In this document: positions 23,949-32,010 of the stretch, piece after piece
Position numbering within the stretch: position 1 is the stretch's first letter
Layout of the letters: every line of letters begins with the position of its first letter
Source of the DNA: JAQTNP01 sp964616145
GTDB taxonomy: Bacteria; Patescibacteriota; Minisyncoccia; Minisyncoccales; PEYH01
NCBI GenBank assembly: GCA_964616145.1
Contig: CAZTRD010000007.1
Span: forward strand, 1-47,958
DNA length: 47,958 nt
Direction of reading: 5' to 3'
Notes under the pieces: model-generated
Seen by the model: only the letters and a program-made list of their open reading frames with translations
What the model was told of the DNA's origin: nothing
Databases searched by the model: none
Program-made: the position numbers and the translations under genes

Positions 23949-25885
23949 ATTTTCTCTTTTAATTCTTCAATCTTTTCTTTGATTTCTGCTGCCTTCTCAT
24001 ACTGAAGGTTTCTTCTGGCTAAATCCAGCTTGTATTTTAATTGTTTGAGATAGTCCCTTAAGAATTCCTCTTTTGGTTCTTCTTCCTCTTTTCTTAAAGA
24101 GAGAAGAGATAATGAATCGCGGATATCTTTTATCACAGGTTTTGGAGAAATCTTATTTTTCTTATTATACTCTCCCTGTATTTTCCTTCTTCTGTTGGTT
24201 TCATCTATGGCTCTTTTCATTGAAGAGGTAATCTTGTCTCCATACATGATTACTTTCCCTTGAGGATGGCGAGATGCTCTTCCCATAATCTGTATCAAGG
24301 AAGTTTCGTCTCTTAAAAATCCTTCTTTATCTGCATCAAGAATTGCAATTAAGGACACTTCGGGAAGATCTAACCCTTCCCTTAAAAGATTTATCCCTAC
24401 GATTGCATCGTAGAAGCCTTTTCTTAAATTAGCCAAAACTTTTGGTCTTACCAATGTCTTTATCTCTGAATGAAGATAATTGGCTTTAATCTTTTGCTCT
24501 TTTAAATGCTCAGAAATTGCTTCAGCCAATCGTTTGGTCAAGGTTAAGACTAAAACTCTTTGGTCCAGCTTCTTTTTTTCTTTGATTTCCTTTAAAAGAT
24601 CAGAAATCTGATTTTTAGTAGATCTGATTTCAATCACTGGATCCAAAAGAAATGTCGGCCTTATTATCTGCTCTGCCGTGTTTTTTGAAACCTGTTTCTC
24701 AAATTTTGCAGGAGTAGCAGAAGCAAAAATTACTTGATTGGTTTTCTTGATGAACTCATCAAATTTTAAAGGTCTGTTATCTAAAGCAGATGGCAATCTG
24801 AATCCGTATTTGATTAAAACAGATTTTCTGGCAAAATCTCCTTCATACATTCCTCTTATCTGGGGAACTGATATATGGGATTCATCAATAAAGATGAGGT
24901 AATCTTTGGGAAAGTAATCCAAAAGCGTGAAAGGGGAAGTATCTGGTTTTCTAAATTCCAGATGCCTTGAATAATTTTCTATTCCAGAGCACCAGCCAGA
25001 TTCTCTTATCATCGCCAAATCATATTCTGTCCTTCTTTTTAATCTTTCCGCTTCAATTATTTTTCTTTGCTGCTTTAATTTAAGATATTGTTCCTGCAAT
25101 TCTAATTCAATATTGGCAGCAGCAATATTAATTTTATTCCTTTCTGATAGCCAGAATTTGGCTGGCCAGATATCAATGCTGGTTATAGGTTTGAATTTTC
25201 CAAATGGAACTTCTCCTGTCTGGATTCCAACAATAGTATCTTTGTCTATTTCAACTCTGATAATTCTATCTTCTCCGGAAGACCAGATATCAATGAATTG
25301 AGCTCTTTGTCTCATTTTCCCTCTCCAGAGATTGTAATCATTCCTTTCATACTGAAGGTCCAAAAGATGGGAAACTAATTGATCTCTTGTCATCTTTTGT
25401 CCTTTCTTTATTCTCAAACAAAGGGATTGATATGATTCAGGAGATCCAAGATTGTATATGCAAGAAACAGAAGCAACAATTAAAACATCTTTTCTGGTAG
25501 AAAGGGCTTGGACTGCCTGATGCCTTAATCTGTCTATCTCTTCATTTATCTTGGCATCTTTTTCAATATATACATCTCTTTGGGGGATATATGCTTCTGG
25601 CTGGTAATAGTCATAGTAGGAAACAAAGTAGCAGACCTCATTTTTTGGGAAGAAATATTTAAATTCTTCATACAGCTGAGCAGCCAGAGTCTTATTGGGA
25701 GAAATTACCAATGTTGGTTTCTGCAGTTTTTCTATTACAGCAGACATTGTAAATGTTTTTCCAGATCCGGTAACGCCTAAAAGCGTTTGGAATTTATTTC
25801 CTTTTTTTACTCCATTAACCAGGCTTTCGATTGCTTGGGGCTGATCTCCGGTTGGTTTGAATTTTGAATGCAATTCAAATTTCAT
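23945..25885 (-). CDS. uvrB: UvrB, excinuclease ABC subunit B
   Basis: A 646-residue helicase-like damage-verification subunit of nucleotide excision repair. Walker A GVTGSGKTF at 38-46, the DNA-clamping beta hairpin region around 'YYDYYQPEAYIP' (about 93-104), helicase motifs 'LIFIDESH' and 'GLDLPEVSLIAILDADKEGF', and an intact C-terminal UVR motif ('LDLARRNLQYEKAAEIKEKIEELK'). Near full length. It follows uvrC with a 4-nt overlap. Confidence 0.95.
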   Translation of the reverse strand: MKFELHSKFKPTGDQPQAIESLVNGVKKGNKFQTLLGVTGSGKTFTMSAVIEKLQKPTLVISPNKTLAAQLYEEFKYFFPKNEVCYFVSYYDYYQPEAYIPQRDVYIEKDAKINEEIDRLRHQAVQALSTRKDVLIVASVSCIYNLGSPESYQSLCLRIKKGQKMTRDQLVSHLLDLQYERNDYNLWRGKMRQRAQFIDIWSSGEDRIIRVEIDKDTIVGIQTGEVPFGKFKPITSIDIWPAKFWLSERNKINIAAANIELELQEQYLKLKQQRKIIEAERLKRRTEYDLAMIRESGWCSGIENYSRHLEFRKPDTSPFTLLDYFPKDYLIFIDESHISVPQIRGMYEGDFARKSVLIKYGFRLPSALDNRPLKFDEFIKKTNQVIFASATPAKFEKQVSKNTAEQIIRPTFLLDPVIEIRSTKNQISDLLKEIKEKKKLDQRVLVLTLTKRLAEAISEHLKEQKIKANYLHSEIKTLVRPKVLANLRKGFYDAIVGINLLREGLDLPEVSLIAILDADKEGFLRDETSLIQIMGRASRHPQGKVIMYGDKITSSMKRAIDETNRRRKIQGEYNKKNKISPKPVIKDIRDSLSLLSLRKEEEEPKEEFLRDYLKQLKYKLDLARRNLQYEKAAEIKEKIEELKEKI

Positions 25886-26916
25886 TTTATATTCAAATAT
25901 TTTATTCTTCTCTTCTTATGATACCTTATCGCAAACCTATGCGCTTCATCTCTAATTTGTAAAAATGTGTTTTTAATGCTTTCCGGTAATTTATCAGCAT
26001 AGATGAAATTCTTTGAAAACAAAGAAAATATCTTTCCTGATCCTTTTTCTGACTTGGCTAAGGATAAAACAGGAATATTGATTGTTTTAGCTGCTTTTAA
26101 TTGTCCTTTTCCTCCATCTAAAAGAATTAAATCTGGGGACTTCCATTCATTATGTTTTAATCTTCTTTGAAGGATTTCTTTTAAAGAACCTACGTCATTT
26201 TGTCCTTTTATCCTTTTAATCTTAAACATCCTGTAATCCTTTGTTTTCTTTTTGTTCTTTTCAAATACTGTCATAGAGCCAGTTGCCAGAGTTCCGGAAA
26301 GGTTAGAGATGTCATAGCATTCTAATCTTAAATCCTGATTATTGCAAAGCATTAACAATGCTTTAATTGTTTGTATTAATTTCTGATATTGTTTCTTTCT
26401 CCTTGCATTAATGCAAGGAGCAGAGCACATATCTAGCTGATAATACAAACAAGGTTTCTTGGGAAGATTTCTGCAGGATCGATAGGGGAGAATCTTTCTT
26501 ACATTTTTCAAAAAAGATTTTAATTCTGTTCCTTTTACAAAAGGACCGATAAAGCTGTTAATATTATCTTTTTGATGAGTAAGAAATATTCTTGGGAATA
26601 TTTCTTTTGTAATTCCTACAAAGAAATATTGTTTGTCGTCTTTCCATTCAATATTGTACTTTGGCTGTAATTTTTTAATTAATTCTGATTCTAATAACAG
26701 AGCTTCTTTTTCATTGGCGCATTCAAATGTTTCAATATCTGAAATTAAAGAAATGAAATCAAAACCAAAAACTTTTGGTTTTGCAAAATGAGAATTTACC
26801 CTCTTTTTAATATTATTTGCTTTTCCAATGTAAAGAATATTCTCATGAATATCTTTGAATATATATACACCAGAAAAAGAGGGAAGTATTTTGATCTTTT
26901 CTTTGATATTTTCCAT
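25882..26916 (-). CDS. uvrC: Short UvrC (GIY-YIG plus RNase H-like nuclease only)
   Basis: A 344-residue protein. The GIY-YIG nuclease (about 14-95, 'GVYIFKDIHENILYIGKANNIKKRV') makes the 3' cut, a Cys cluster follows ('RSCRNLPKKPC...DMCSAPC'), then the RNase H-like 5' nuclease ('LECYDISNLSG', 'LILLDGGKGQL', 'RDEAHRFAIRYHKKRR'). UvrC is usually about 600 residues. The UVR motif that docks to UvrB and the C-terminal HhH domains are absent. No frame remnant follows the stop, so this is a designed short form rather than a truncation. Confidence 0.88.
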   Translation of the reverse strand: MENIKEKIKILPSFSGVYIFKDIHENILYIGKANNIKKRVNSHFAKPKVFGFDFISLISDIETFECANEKEALLLESELIKKLQPKYNIEWKDDKQYFFVGITKEIFPRIFLTHQKDNINSFIGPFVKGTELKSFLKNVRKILPYRSCRNLPKKPCLYYQLDMCSAPCINARRKKQYQKLIQTIKALLMLCNNQDLRLECYDISNLSGTLATGSMTVFEKNKKKTKDYRMFKIKRIKGQNDVGSLKEILQRRLKHNEWKSPDLILLDGGKGQLKAAKTINIPVLSLAKSEKGSGKIFSLFSKNFIYADKLPESIKNTFLQIRDEAHRFAIRYHKKRRIKYLNIK

Positions 26917-26996
26917 AGAGATTAGTTAAAAGTAGCATTTTGTGGTGGTTTTTTCAATTAAATTTGATAAAATACAGATAGTAGGAGGTGATTGAC
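26917..26996 (+). other. Region between uvrC and the small membrane ORF
   Basis: It holds a TAAAAT -10-like box at 26968-26973 and a strong ribosome binding site AGGAGG shortly before 26997. No clear -35 is seen. Confidence 0.4.
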
Positions 26997-27116
26997 GTGA
27001 CGGCCCGTCTTCGTATCAACCGGACAAGGCTGAGACGGCATGTTCTATTCGTTTTGCCATGGTTGGTTCTGGCGGTTTCTATCGTTACAATCATCGTCGG
27101 GCGTTTGATGATGTAG
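26997..27116 (+). CDS. 39-aa single-helix membrane protein (island)
   Basis: GTG start 26997 with AGGAGG 8 nt upstream, the most canonical ribosome binding site in the window. The peptide has an Arg-rich start (MTARLRINRTRLRRH) and one hydrophobic helix (about 17-35, VLFVLPWLVLAVSIVTIIV). It should insert with its basic end inside. Codons are G+C-rich. It could be a small regulatory membrane protein or a type I toxin-like peptide; there is no homology to cite. Confidence 0.55.
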   Translation: MTARLRINRTRLRRHVLFVLPWLVLAVSIVTIIVGRLMM

Positions 27117-27127
27117 TACATTGGGTG

Positions 27128-27189
27128 AGCCATCCCTATGGCTTGAAGGAGGTGCAAGCGGCGAAATGCGATAAGCACCCCGCTTTTCA
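27128..27189 (+). terminator. Hairpins after the small membrane ORF
   Basis: AGCCAT/ATGGCT (27128-27133/27138-27143) is followed by a second AAGGAGG and then competing pairs GGTGC/GCACC (27151-27155/27175-27179) and AAGCGG/CCGCTT (27156-27161/27180-27185) ending in TTCATTTT. It probably terminates the island transcript, possibly with alternative folds. Confidence 0.45.
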
Positions 27190-27198
27190 TTTTCAACG

Positions 27199-27225
27199 TT
27201 GACAAGCATTCTATAAATATAGTAA
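27199..27225 (+). promoter_or_regulatory. hicBA promoter with palindrome
   Basis: TTGACA (27199-27204) lies upstream of a weak -10 (TAGTAA 27220-27225). Between and over it lies CTATA-AA-TATAG (27211-27222), a likely HicB operator. Confidence 0.45.
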
Positions 27226-27249
27226 GCTAATAATAAGATATAAGAAATT

Positions 27250-27603
27250 ATGAAAAAAGGAACAAAAAACACTAAAAAAAGCGGAATTTTGCATTTCCGT
27301 ATTTTTAAATGGAGCGGTCGTTATCTGGGAATATGTAAAGAAACGGGTTTTGTTGAAGAGGATAAAGATTTTGATATAGTTAGAGAAAAACTTTCCAACG
27401 GAACCGTTGCTCTCTTAGAAGCTATTTATAAAAGCTCTCAGAATTTAGAGCCAAGTTTAAATACTCGTCCTCCTTTAAAATATTTAATTTACTATTATAT
27501 CGCTCCAATTTTAGGCTGGGTTGAACTTATTAGAGATGATTCTAGGGTAGAATCTGGAGGATTCTATGCTTTTACTAAACCCATAGGGTATTGCAATGGC
27601 TAA
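27250..27603 (+). CDS. hicB: HicB-like antitoxin
   Basis: A 117-residue protein upstream of a HicA-type gene and overlapping it by 8 nt. 'RIFKWSGRYLGICKETGFVEEDKDFDIVREKLSNGTVALLEA' fits the partly degraded RNase H-like HicB core. The usual C-terminal DNA-binding domain is not obvious. Family assignment leans on the partner gene. Confidence 0.6.
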   Translation: MKKGTKNTKKSGILHFRIFKWSGRYLGICKETGFVEEDKDFDIVREKLSNGTVALLEAIYKSSQNLEPSLNTRPPLKYLIYYYIAPILGWVELIRDDSRVESGGFYAFTKPIGYCNG

Positions 27604-27862
27604 AAGATTTAAGAATAGAAGAGCTGAAGAAATAAATGATTATTTAGAAGCTCACGGATTTTTTATACAAAATGTTAAAGGCGATGACAGAATATACGCT
27701 CGCCAAGGGTACGGATATACAGTTAAAACTCCTGACAGAAAAAATGAGATAGTTCCGCAAGGTACGATGGATTCTATTTTGCATTGCATTGGAAAATGCG
27801 GGATAGATAACCCTAAAAGAATTGTATTAAAATGGTGGGGAGAGAATGGGTACGGAGAATAA
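27596..27862 (+). CDS. hicA: HicA-like protein lacking the catalytic His
   Basis: An 88-residue dsRBD-like HicA fold: 'AEEINDYLEAHGFFIQNVKGDDRIYARQ' then 'EIVPQGTMDSILHCIGKCGI'. In HicA toxins the mRNA-cleaving His sits in KGSH; here the same place reads KGDD (28-31). It may be an inactive or altered toxin. The order hicB-hicA is the reverse of the commoner arrangement. It ends at a strong terminator. Confidence 0.75.
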   Translation: MAKRFKNRRAEEINDYLEAHGFFIQNVKGDDRIYARQGYGYTVKTPDRKNEIVPQGTMDSILHCIGKCGIDNPKRIVLKWWGENGYGE

Positions 27863-27898
27863 TCAATTATTTTGCGCCATATAATTTAAGATATATTA

Positions 27899-27923
27899 AA
27901 AGAAACCTTTTCAAGGTTTCTTT
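27899..27923 (+). terminator. Terminator of hicBA
   Basis: An 11-bp perfect stem 27899-27909/27913-27923, loop TTC, with T run. Confidence 0.9.
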
Positions 27924-27963
27924 TGTTTATACCATTATCCTTTCATATCTTGACTTTTTGGTG

Positions 27964-27987
27964 TATAATATTCTTCTTGATTAAAAT
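27964..27987 (+). promoter_or_regulatory. Two candidate -10 boxes for uvrA
   Basis: TATAAT (27964-27969) is 24 nt and TAAAAT (27982-27987) 6 nt before the ATG. The second would give a leaderless mRNA. Confidence 0.4.
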
Positions 27988-27993
27988 ACTCAC

Positions 27994-30885
27994 ATGCAAG
28001 GAGAATATATAGAACTCAAGGGGGTGAGGGTAAACAATTTAAAGAATATTGATGTAAAGCTTCCCAAAAACAAATTGGTTGTGATTTGCGGTATTTCTGG
28101 TTCTGGGAAATCATCTTTAGCTTTTGATACTATCTATGCCGAAGGCCAGAGAAGATATCTTGAAAGCCTATCCTCATATGCCAGGCAGTTTTTAGGAGGA
28201 TTAAAAAAACCAGACGCAGACAAGATAGAAGGATTATCTCCGACAATAGCGGTGAATCAAAAAACAATTTCTTCTAATCCCAGATCTACTGTTGGGACCT
28301 TAACAGAGATATATGACTACATGCGTTTGCTTTTTGCTCATATTGGGAAAGCATATTGTCCTAAATGTGGGAAATTAGTAAGTTCTCAAACTCCCCATCA
28401 GATAGCAGATCAGGTATATGAAATAGCTCAAAAAGGATGGGTTTCTGTATTTGCTCAAGTAGTGAGCGGAAAAAAAGGAGAACACAAAGGAGTCTTAGAA
28501 GAGATTTACAGAGAAGGATGGCCGCAAGTAAGGATAGACGGGATTTTGTATTCTACTGATGAGGCAAAGGATAAGTTGCTGGATAAACAAAAGATGCATA
28601 GCATCGATGTTTTAATTGATAGGTTTTCTTTATCTGATTTTTCCAAGAAAGAAGACAAAAAACCTCAAAGCAAAAAAGAAAAAGAAGCTCTATCTACCAG
28701 AAAACAAAAAATCAAGAGACTCTTCAAAGAAGAAAAAGAGAGGATTCTTGAATCAGTCAAAAAGGGGCTAGATATGGGAAGGGGAAGAATAATGGTAGTG
28801 TATCAACAAGGGAAAACTGCCAAAGAAGAGCAATTTTCCCGTCTTTTAACTTGTACTAAATGCGATATCTCTTTCCCGGATATAGAGCCAAGAATATTTT
28901 CTTTTAACAGCCCGTATGGGGCTTGCCCTGTTTGCCAGGGTTTAGGCAAGCTTCTTAAGGTTGACCCATCTTTGATTCTTAATCCGGAACTATCTTTAAA
29001 CGAAGGAGCAATTCTTCCTTGGTTTTCTTTAAGCAGGTTCTCCTTAAGATCTCTAAGAGTTCCAAGCATGCAATGGGAATTAGGAAAAGTAAGCCAGGAA
29101 TATGATTTTTCTTTGGATGTTCCATTTAAAGAATTGTCAGAAGAATTACAAGAAATTGTTTTGCAAGGAGATAAGTCAGGGAAAACCGACTATGAAGGAG
29201 TTGTTCCTAAAATGGAAAAACTGTTTCATGAAACTGATTCTGATTACATCAGGGAAGAAATATCAAAATACATGACAGAAATTGTCTGTCCCAAATGCAA
29301 TGGAGCCAGATTAAGAGAAGAAGCATTATCTGTCAGAATTAAAGACAAGAATATACATGATGTCTGCTCTATGTCTATTGAAGAAGCAGCTCCATTCTTT
29401 GAAAAGCTTCCTTCTGTATTAAGCGAAAATGATAACAAAATAGCTCAGCCATTAATCAAGGAAATTATCAAAAGATTTAATTTCCTTATTGATGTCGGGG
29501 TTGAATACATTAATCTGGCCAGAGAAGCGACAACTCTTTCTGTGGGAGAGAACCAAAGGATACGTTTAGCTTGCCAATTAGGTTCCGGATTATCAGGAGT
29601 TGTATATGTTTTAGACGAGCCGACAATTGGTTTACATCAAAGAGATATTGCAAAGCTAATCAAGGCCTTAAAACAATTAGTAGAGAAACAAAATACCGTA
29701 ATAGTGGTAGAGCATGACCAAAAAGTAATGGAAAGCTCTGATTGGATAGTAGAAATTGGCCCAGGGGCTGGAAAATTCGGAGGAAAAGTTGTTTTTGAAG
29801 GAGAATATAAGAATCTTTTAAAATCAAAAACAATAACTGGATTGTATCTCTCAAAGAAATTAGAAGTAAAAACTAAATTTCCTCAAAAACAAGTTACCAA
29901 AGATACAAAATGGCTTACTTTAAAGGGAGCTAATCAGTTTAATTTAAAGAATATTGATTTAAAGATTCCTTTGGAGAAATTTGTCTGTATTGCCGGAGTT
30001 TCAGGTTCCGGGAAAAGCACTTTGATTATCGAGACCCTAGGAAAAGCATTATTAAGAGAGATCAACAGACAAAAAAGATTATCCCATTTTAGATACTCTG
30101 AAATATTGGGCCAAGAAGCATTAAACAAGATAATTATGGTTGATCAAACACCAATAGGGAGAACTCCAAGATCCAATCCTGCCACATATACAGGCGTATT
30201 TGGTCCAATCAGAGATCTGTTTGCTTCAACATATCAAGCAAGACTGAGAGGATATACTGCTTCGTATTTCAGTTTTAATACCAAATCAGGCAGGTGCCCT
30301 GCCTGCAATGGGGAAGGATTAAAGAAAGTAGAAATGTATTTTTTGCCTGATATATATGTTGAATGTGAAACCTGCCTTGGGCAAAGATTCACTCCTGAAG
30401 TATTAAAAGTGGAGTATAACAACAAGAATATTGCTGAGGTTTTGGATATGAGCATAGAAGAAGTAAGAACTTTCTTTTCCAATATCCCTCAGATTAAAAG
30501 CAGAATGCAATTAATGGTTGATATTGGTTTGGGATATTTACGGCTAGGCCAAAGCTCTACCGATTTATCAGGGGGAGAAGCGGAAAGGATTAAATTAGCC
30601 AATGAATTAGCCAGAAGGGATACTGGCAAAACAATATATATTTTAGATGAACCTACTGTTGGTTTGCATTTTGATGATATAAGCAAACTATTGAATATAT
30701 TAAGAAGATTAGTAGAAAAAGGTAATACCGTTATCGTTATCGAACATAATCCTGAAGTTTTAGAAGAGTCCGATTGGATTATTGAAATGGGTCCAGAAGG
30801 AGGGGATAAGGGAGGAAGGATTGTATTTCAAGGAACACCAAAGCAATTAAAAAAAGCCAGTACTTGGACTGGGAAATATTTGTAG
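27994..30885 (+). CDS. uvrA: UvrA, excinuclease ABC subunit A
   Basis: A 963-residue twin ABC ATPase that finds DNA damage and loads UvrB. First Walker A GISGSGKS at 33-40, insertion domain with Lys/Glu-rich linker (about 220-260), zinc sites CTKC...CPVC and CPAC...CETC, a signature 'LSVGENQRIRLA' in the first half and 'LSGGEAERIKLANEL' in the second, second Walker A 'GVSGSGKS' near 669. Essentially full length. It lies 2 kb from uvrB/uvrC, completing the pathway. Confidence 0.96.
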   Translation: MQGEYIELKGVRVNNLKNIDVKLPKNKLVVICGISGSGKSSLAFDTIYAEGQRRYLESLSSYARQFLGGLKKPDADKIEGLSPTIAVNQKTISSNPRSTVGTLTEIYDYMRLLFAHIGKAYCPKCGKLVSSQTPHQIADQVYEIAQKGWVSVFAQVVSGKKGEHKGVLEEIYREGWPQVRIDGILYSTDEAKDKLLDKQKMHSIDVLIDRFSLSDFSKKEDKKPQSKKEKEALSTRKQKIKRLFKEEKERILESVKKGLDMGRGRIMVVYQQGKTAKEEQFSRLLTCTKCDISFPDIEPRIFSFNSPYGACPVCQGLGKLLKVDPSLILNPELSLNEGAILPWFSLSRFSLRSLRVPSMQWELGKVSQEYDFSLDVPFKELSEELQEIVLQGDKSGKTDYEGVVPKMEKLFHETDSDYIREEISKYMTEIVCPKCNGARLREEALSVRIKDKNIHDVCSMSIEEAAPFFEKLPSVLSENDNKIAQPLIKEIIKRFNFLIDVGVEYINLAREATTLSVGENQRIRLACQLGSGLSGVVYVLDEPTIGLHQRDIAKLIKALKQLVEKQNTVIVVEHDQKVMESSDWIVEIGPGAGKFGGKVVFEGEYKNLLKSKTITGLYLSKKLEVKTKFPQKQVTKDTKWLTLKGANQFNLKNIDLKIPLEKFVCIAGVSGSGKSTLIIETLGKALLREINRQKRLSHFRYSEILGQEALNKIIMVDQTPIGRTPRSNPATYTGVFGPIRDLFASTYQARLRGYTASYFSFNTKSGRCPACNGEGLKKVEMYFLPDIYVECETCLGQRFTPEVLKVEYNNKNIAEVLDMSIEEVRTFFSNIPQIKSRMQLMVDIGLGYLRLGQSSTDLSGGEAERIKLANELARRDTGKTIYILDEPTVGLHFDDISKLLNILRRLVEKGNTVIVIEHNPEVLEESDWIIEMGPEGGDKGGRIVFQGTPKQLKKASTWTGKYL

Positions 30886-30896
30886 AAAAAGCACAA

Positions 30897-30925
30897 GCGG
30901 GCGGCCTCTACAGAGAACCGCCCGC
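30897..30925 (-). terminator. Terminator of the minus-strand island unit
   Basis: Stem GCGGGCGG (30897-30904) / CCGCCCGC (30918-30925). On the minus strand it is followed by GCTTGTGCTTTTTC. Confidence 0.8.
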
Positions 30926-31003
30926 TGCTCACAAGAACGCCTTCAGCGTCCCAACCCTTCCGACTATCATCGAGGTGGCGTCTCATCCATAGGAGTCAAA
31001 CTC

Positions 31004-31153
31004 CTATGAGAGAGCTAGTTCCTCGTTCGGGGAAGCAACCAGGTTCGTCGCAAGCTCTTCGGGATTTTCGAGCGTTGAATCTTCAAAGCCCCCCTCCTCA
31101 CGAACAGCCGCTGATCGAAACCCACTCCCAATTGCCATTGGCGGGCAGACCAT
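31004..31153 (-). CDS. Candidate 49-aa acidic mini-ORF
   Basis: MVCPPMAIGS... followed by an acidic tail ending SPNEELALS. No good ribosome binding site. Its stop lies in the 30988-31008 hairpin and its start just past the 31162-31196 hairpin, which may be coincidence. Confidence 0.25.
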   Translation of the reverse strand: MVCPPMAIGSGFRSAAVREEGGFEDSTLENPEELATNLVASPNEELALS

Positions 31154-31190
31154 GTGCCGATCTCTAGCAACACCTGGAGCCAAGAAGTTG

Positions 31191-31292
31191 CTAGAGCATT
31201 CCTACATAGAAGTTTGCCTCCCTCACTTCAGGAGAAAGAAGTACCGAGGGAAGCGGCAGTTCCGCGGGAAACAGGGTTCCCTGGTAGAACAT
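31191..31292 (-). CDS. Candidate 33-aa mini-ORF with a strong ribosome binding site
   Basis: The ATG at 31292 is preceded by GAGGAGG at 7 nt spacing. The peptide (MFYQGTLFPAELPLPSVLL...) is hydrophobic with several Pro. Its TAG falls inside the stem at 31187-31196. Confidence 0.3.
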   Translation of the reverse strand: MFYQGTLFPAELPLPSVLLSPEVREANFYVGML

Positions 31293-31519
31293 GAGGCTTC
31301 CTCCTCAGAGTTCTTCGTTCTCGTGCCCTTTCGAGGCACATCCCCTCTACTTCGTGGCCGAGAACGACGCCGTCGATGCCTTCGTCACGGAGGTCACGAG
31401 CTGACTGTTCACGATTTGGCCCATGTTCATATCTCTACCTACCCTCCTTTCTCTCTTGTTGTCGGAAAGGTGTCAAAGAACTGATGTGGCTAGCCTTTGC
31501 CCTCGCCGACATTATTAAT

Positions 31520-31548
31520 AATATATCAATTATTGACAGGAAATGCAA
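31520..31548 (-). promoter_or_regulatory. Leftward promoter of the island unit
   Basis: On the minus strand, TTGCAT (complement of 31543-31548) and TATATT (complement of 31520-31525) at 17 nt. It overlaps the rightward RRM promoter. Confidence 0.55.
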
Positions 31549-31561
31549 GGTAGAGTATACT
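31533..31561 (+). promoter_or_regulatory. Promoter of the RRM gene
   Basis: TTGACA (31533-31538) and TATACT (31556-31561) at 17 nt. The predicted 5' leader is about 75 nt before ATG 31645, long for this window. Long leaders are common on cold-induced RNA-binding protein genes. Confidence 0.65.
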
Positions 31562-31644
31562 CATCGGTGAGGAAGCATCTCAGTTAGTTTAGCTACTGGG
31601 CAGGTCGGCTCTTCAGATAACATTAAAACTTTAAAATAAATTCG

Positions 31645-31914
31645 ATGGAAAACAGCAGATTATATGTAGGAAATCTTTCCTACGACACTAATGATGAAGG
31701 ATTGAAAAATCATTTCTCTCAATGTGGAGAAGTGAAAAGCGCCTCTATCATTATGAATAAGATGACAGGCAGATCAAAAGGATTCGGATTCGTTGACATG
31801 GCAACTCCAGAAGATGCCAAGAAAGCGATAGAAACCTTAAACGGAAAAGAATTGGATGGAAGACAATTGACCGTTGATGAGGCCAGACCAATGAATACAG
31901 ATTTTCAGAATTAA
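31645..31914 (+). CDS. RRM-domain RNA-binding protein
   Basis: An 89-residue single RRM. RNP2 is LYVGNL (6-11) and RNP1 is KGFGFVDM (near 46-53), both complete with the aromatic residues that stack on RNA bases. Bacterial single-RRM proteins of this size act as general RNA chaperones, often in the cold. It has its own promoter, leader and terminator. Confidence 0.92.
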   Translation: MENSRLYVGNLSYDTNDEGLKNHFSQCGEVKSASIIMNKMTGRSKGFGFVDMATPEDAKKAIETLNGKELDGRQLTVDEARPMNTDFQN

Positions 31915-31931
31915 TTCTAGATAACGTCTGT

Positions 31932-31967
31932 AAACAAAATCCACTGTGCAAACAGTGGGTTTTGTTT
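31932..31967 (+). terminator. Terminator of the RRM gene
   Basis: Fifteen-base arms 31932-31946/31953-31967 with one G-T pair, loop TGCAAA, T-rich end. Confidence 0.9.
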
Positions 31968-32010
31968 TCTTCTTTCTTTTGATATAATAATAATAATTAA
32001 AATCAAACAT

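Larger units (their letters stand above)
30885..31515 (-). ncRNA. Minus-strand transcription unit without a long ORF (structured RNA or mini-ORFs)
   Basis: This G+C-rich stretch has its own promoter (31520-31548, minus) and terminator (30897-30925). Within it are two strong hairpins: CTCTAGCAAC/GTTGCTAGAG (31162-31171/31187-31196) and CATAGGAGT/ACTCCTATG (30988-30996/31000-31008). The longest minus ORFs are 27, 37, 33 and 49 codons. It could be a non-coding RNA of about 630 nt, a set of tiny genes, or a decayed gene. It lacks signature blocks of RNase P RNA or tmRNA that I could find. Confidence 0.35.

Noticed and set aside
31152..31484. Plus-strand 110-codon ORF over the minus-strand island unit
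   Set aside because: No ribosome binding site or promoter on this strand, Arg/Ser/His-rich nonsense-like composition, and the region's promoter and terminator point to the minus strand.
30885..31515. RNase P RNA or tmRNA in the 630-nt unit
   Set aside because: I could not find the conserved core blocks of RNase P RNA, nor a tRNA-like end and ALAA-type tag of tmRNA.
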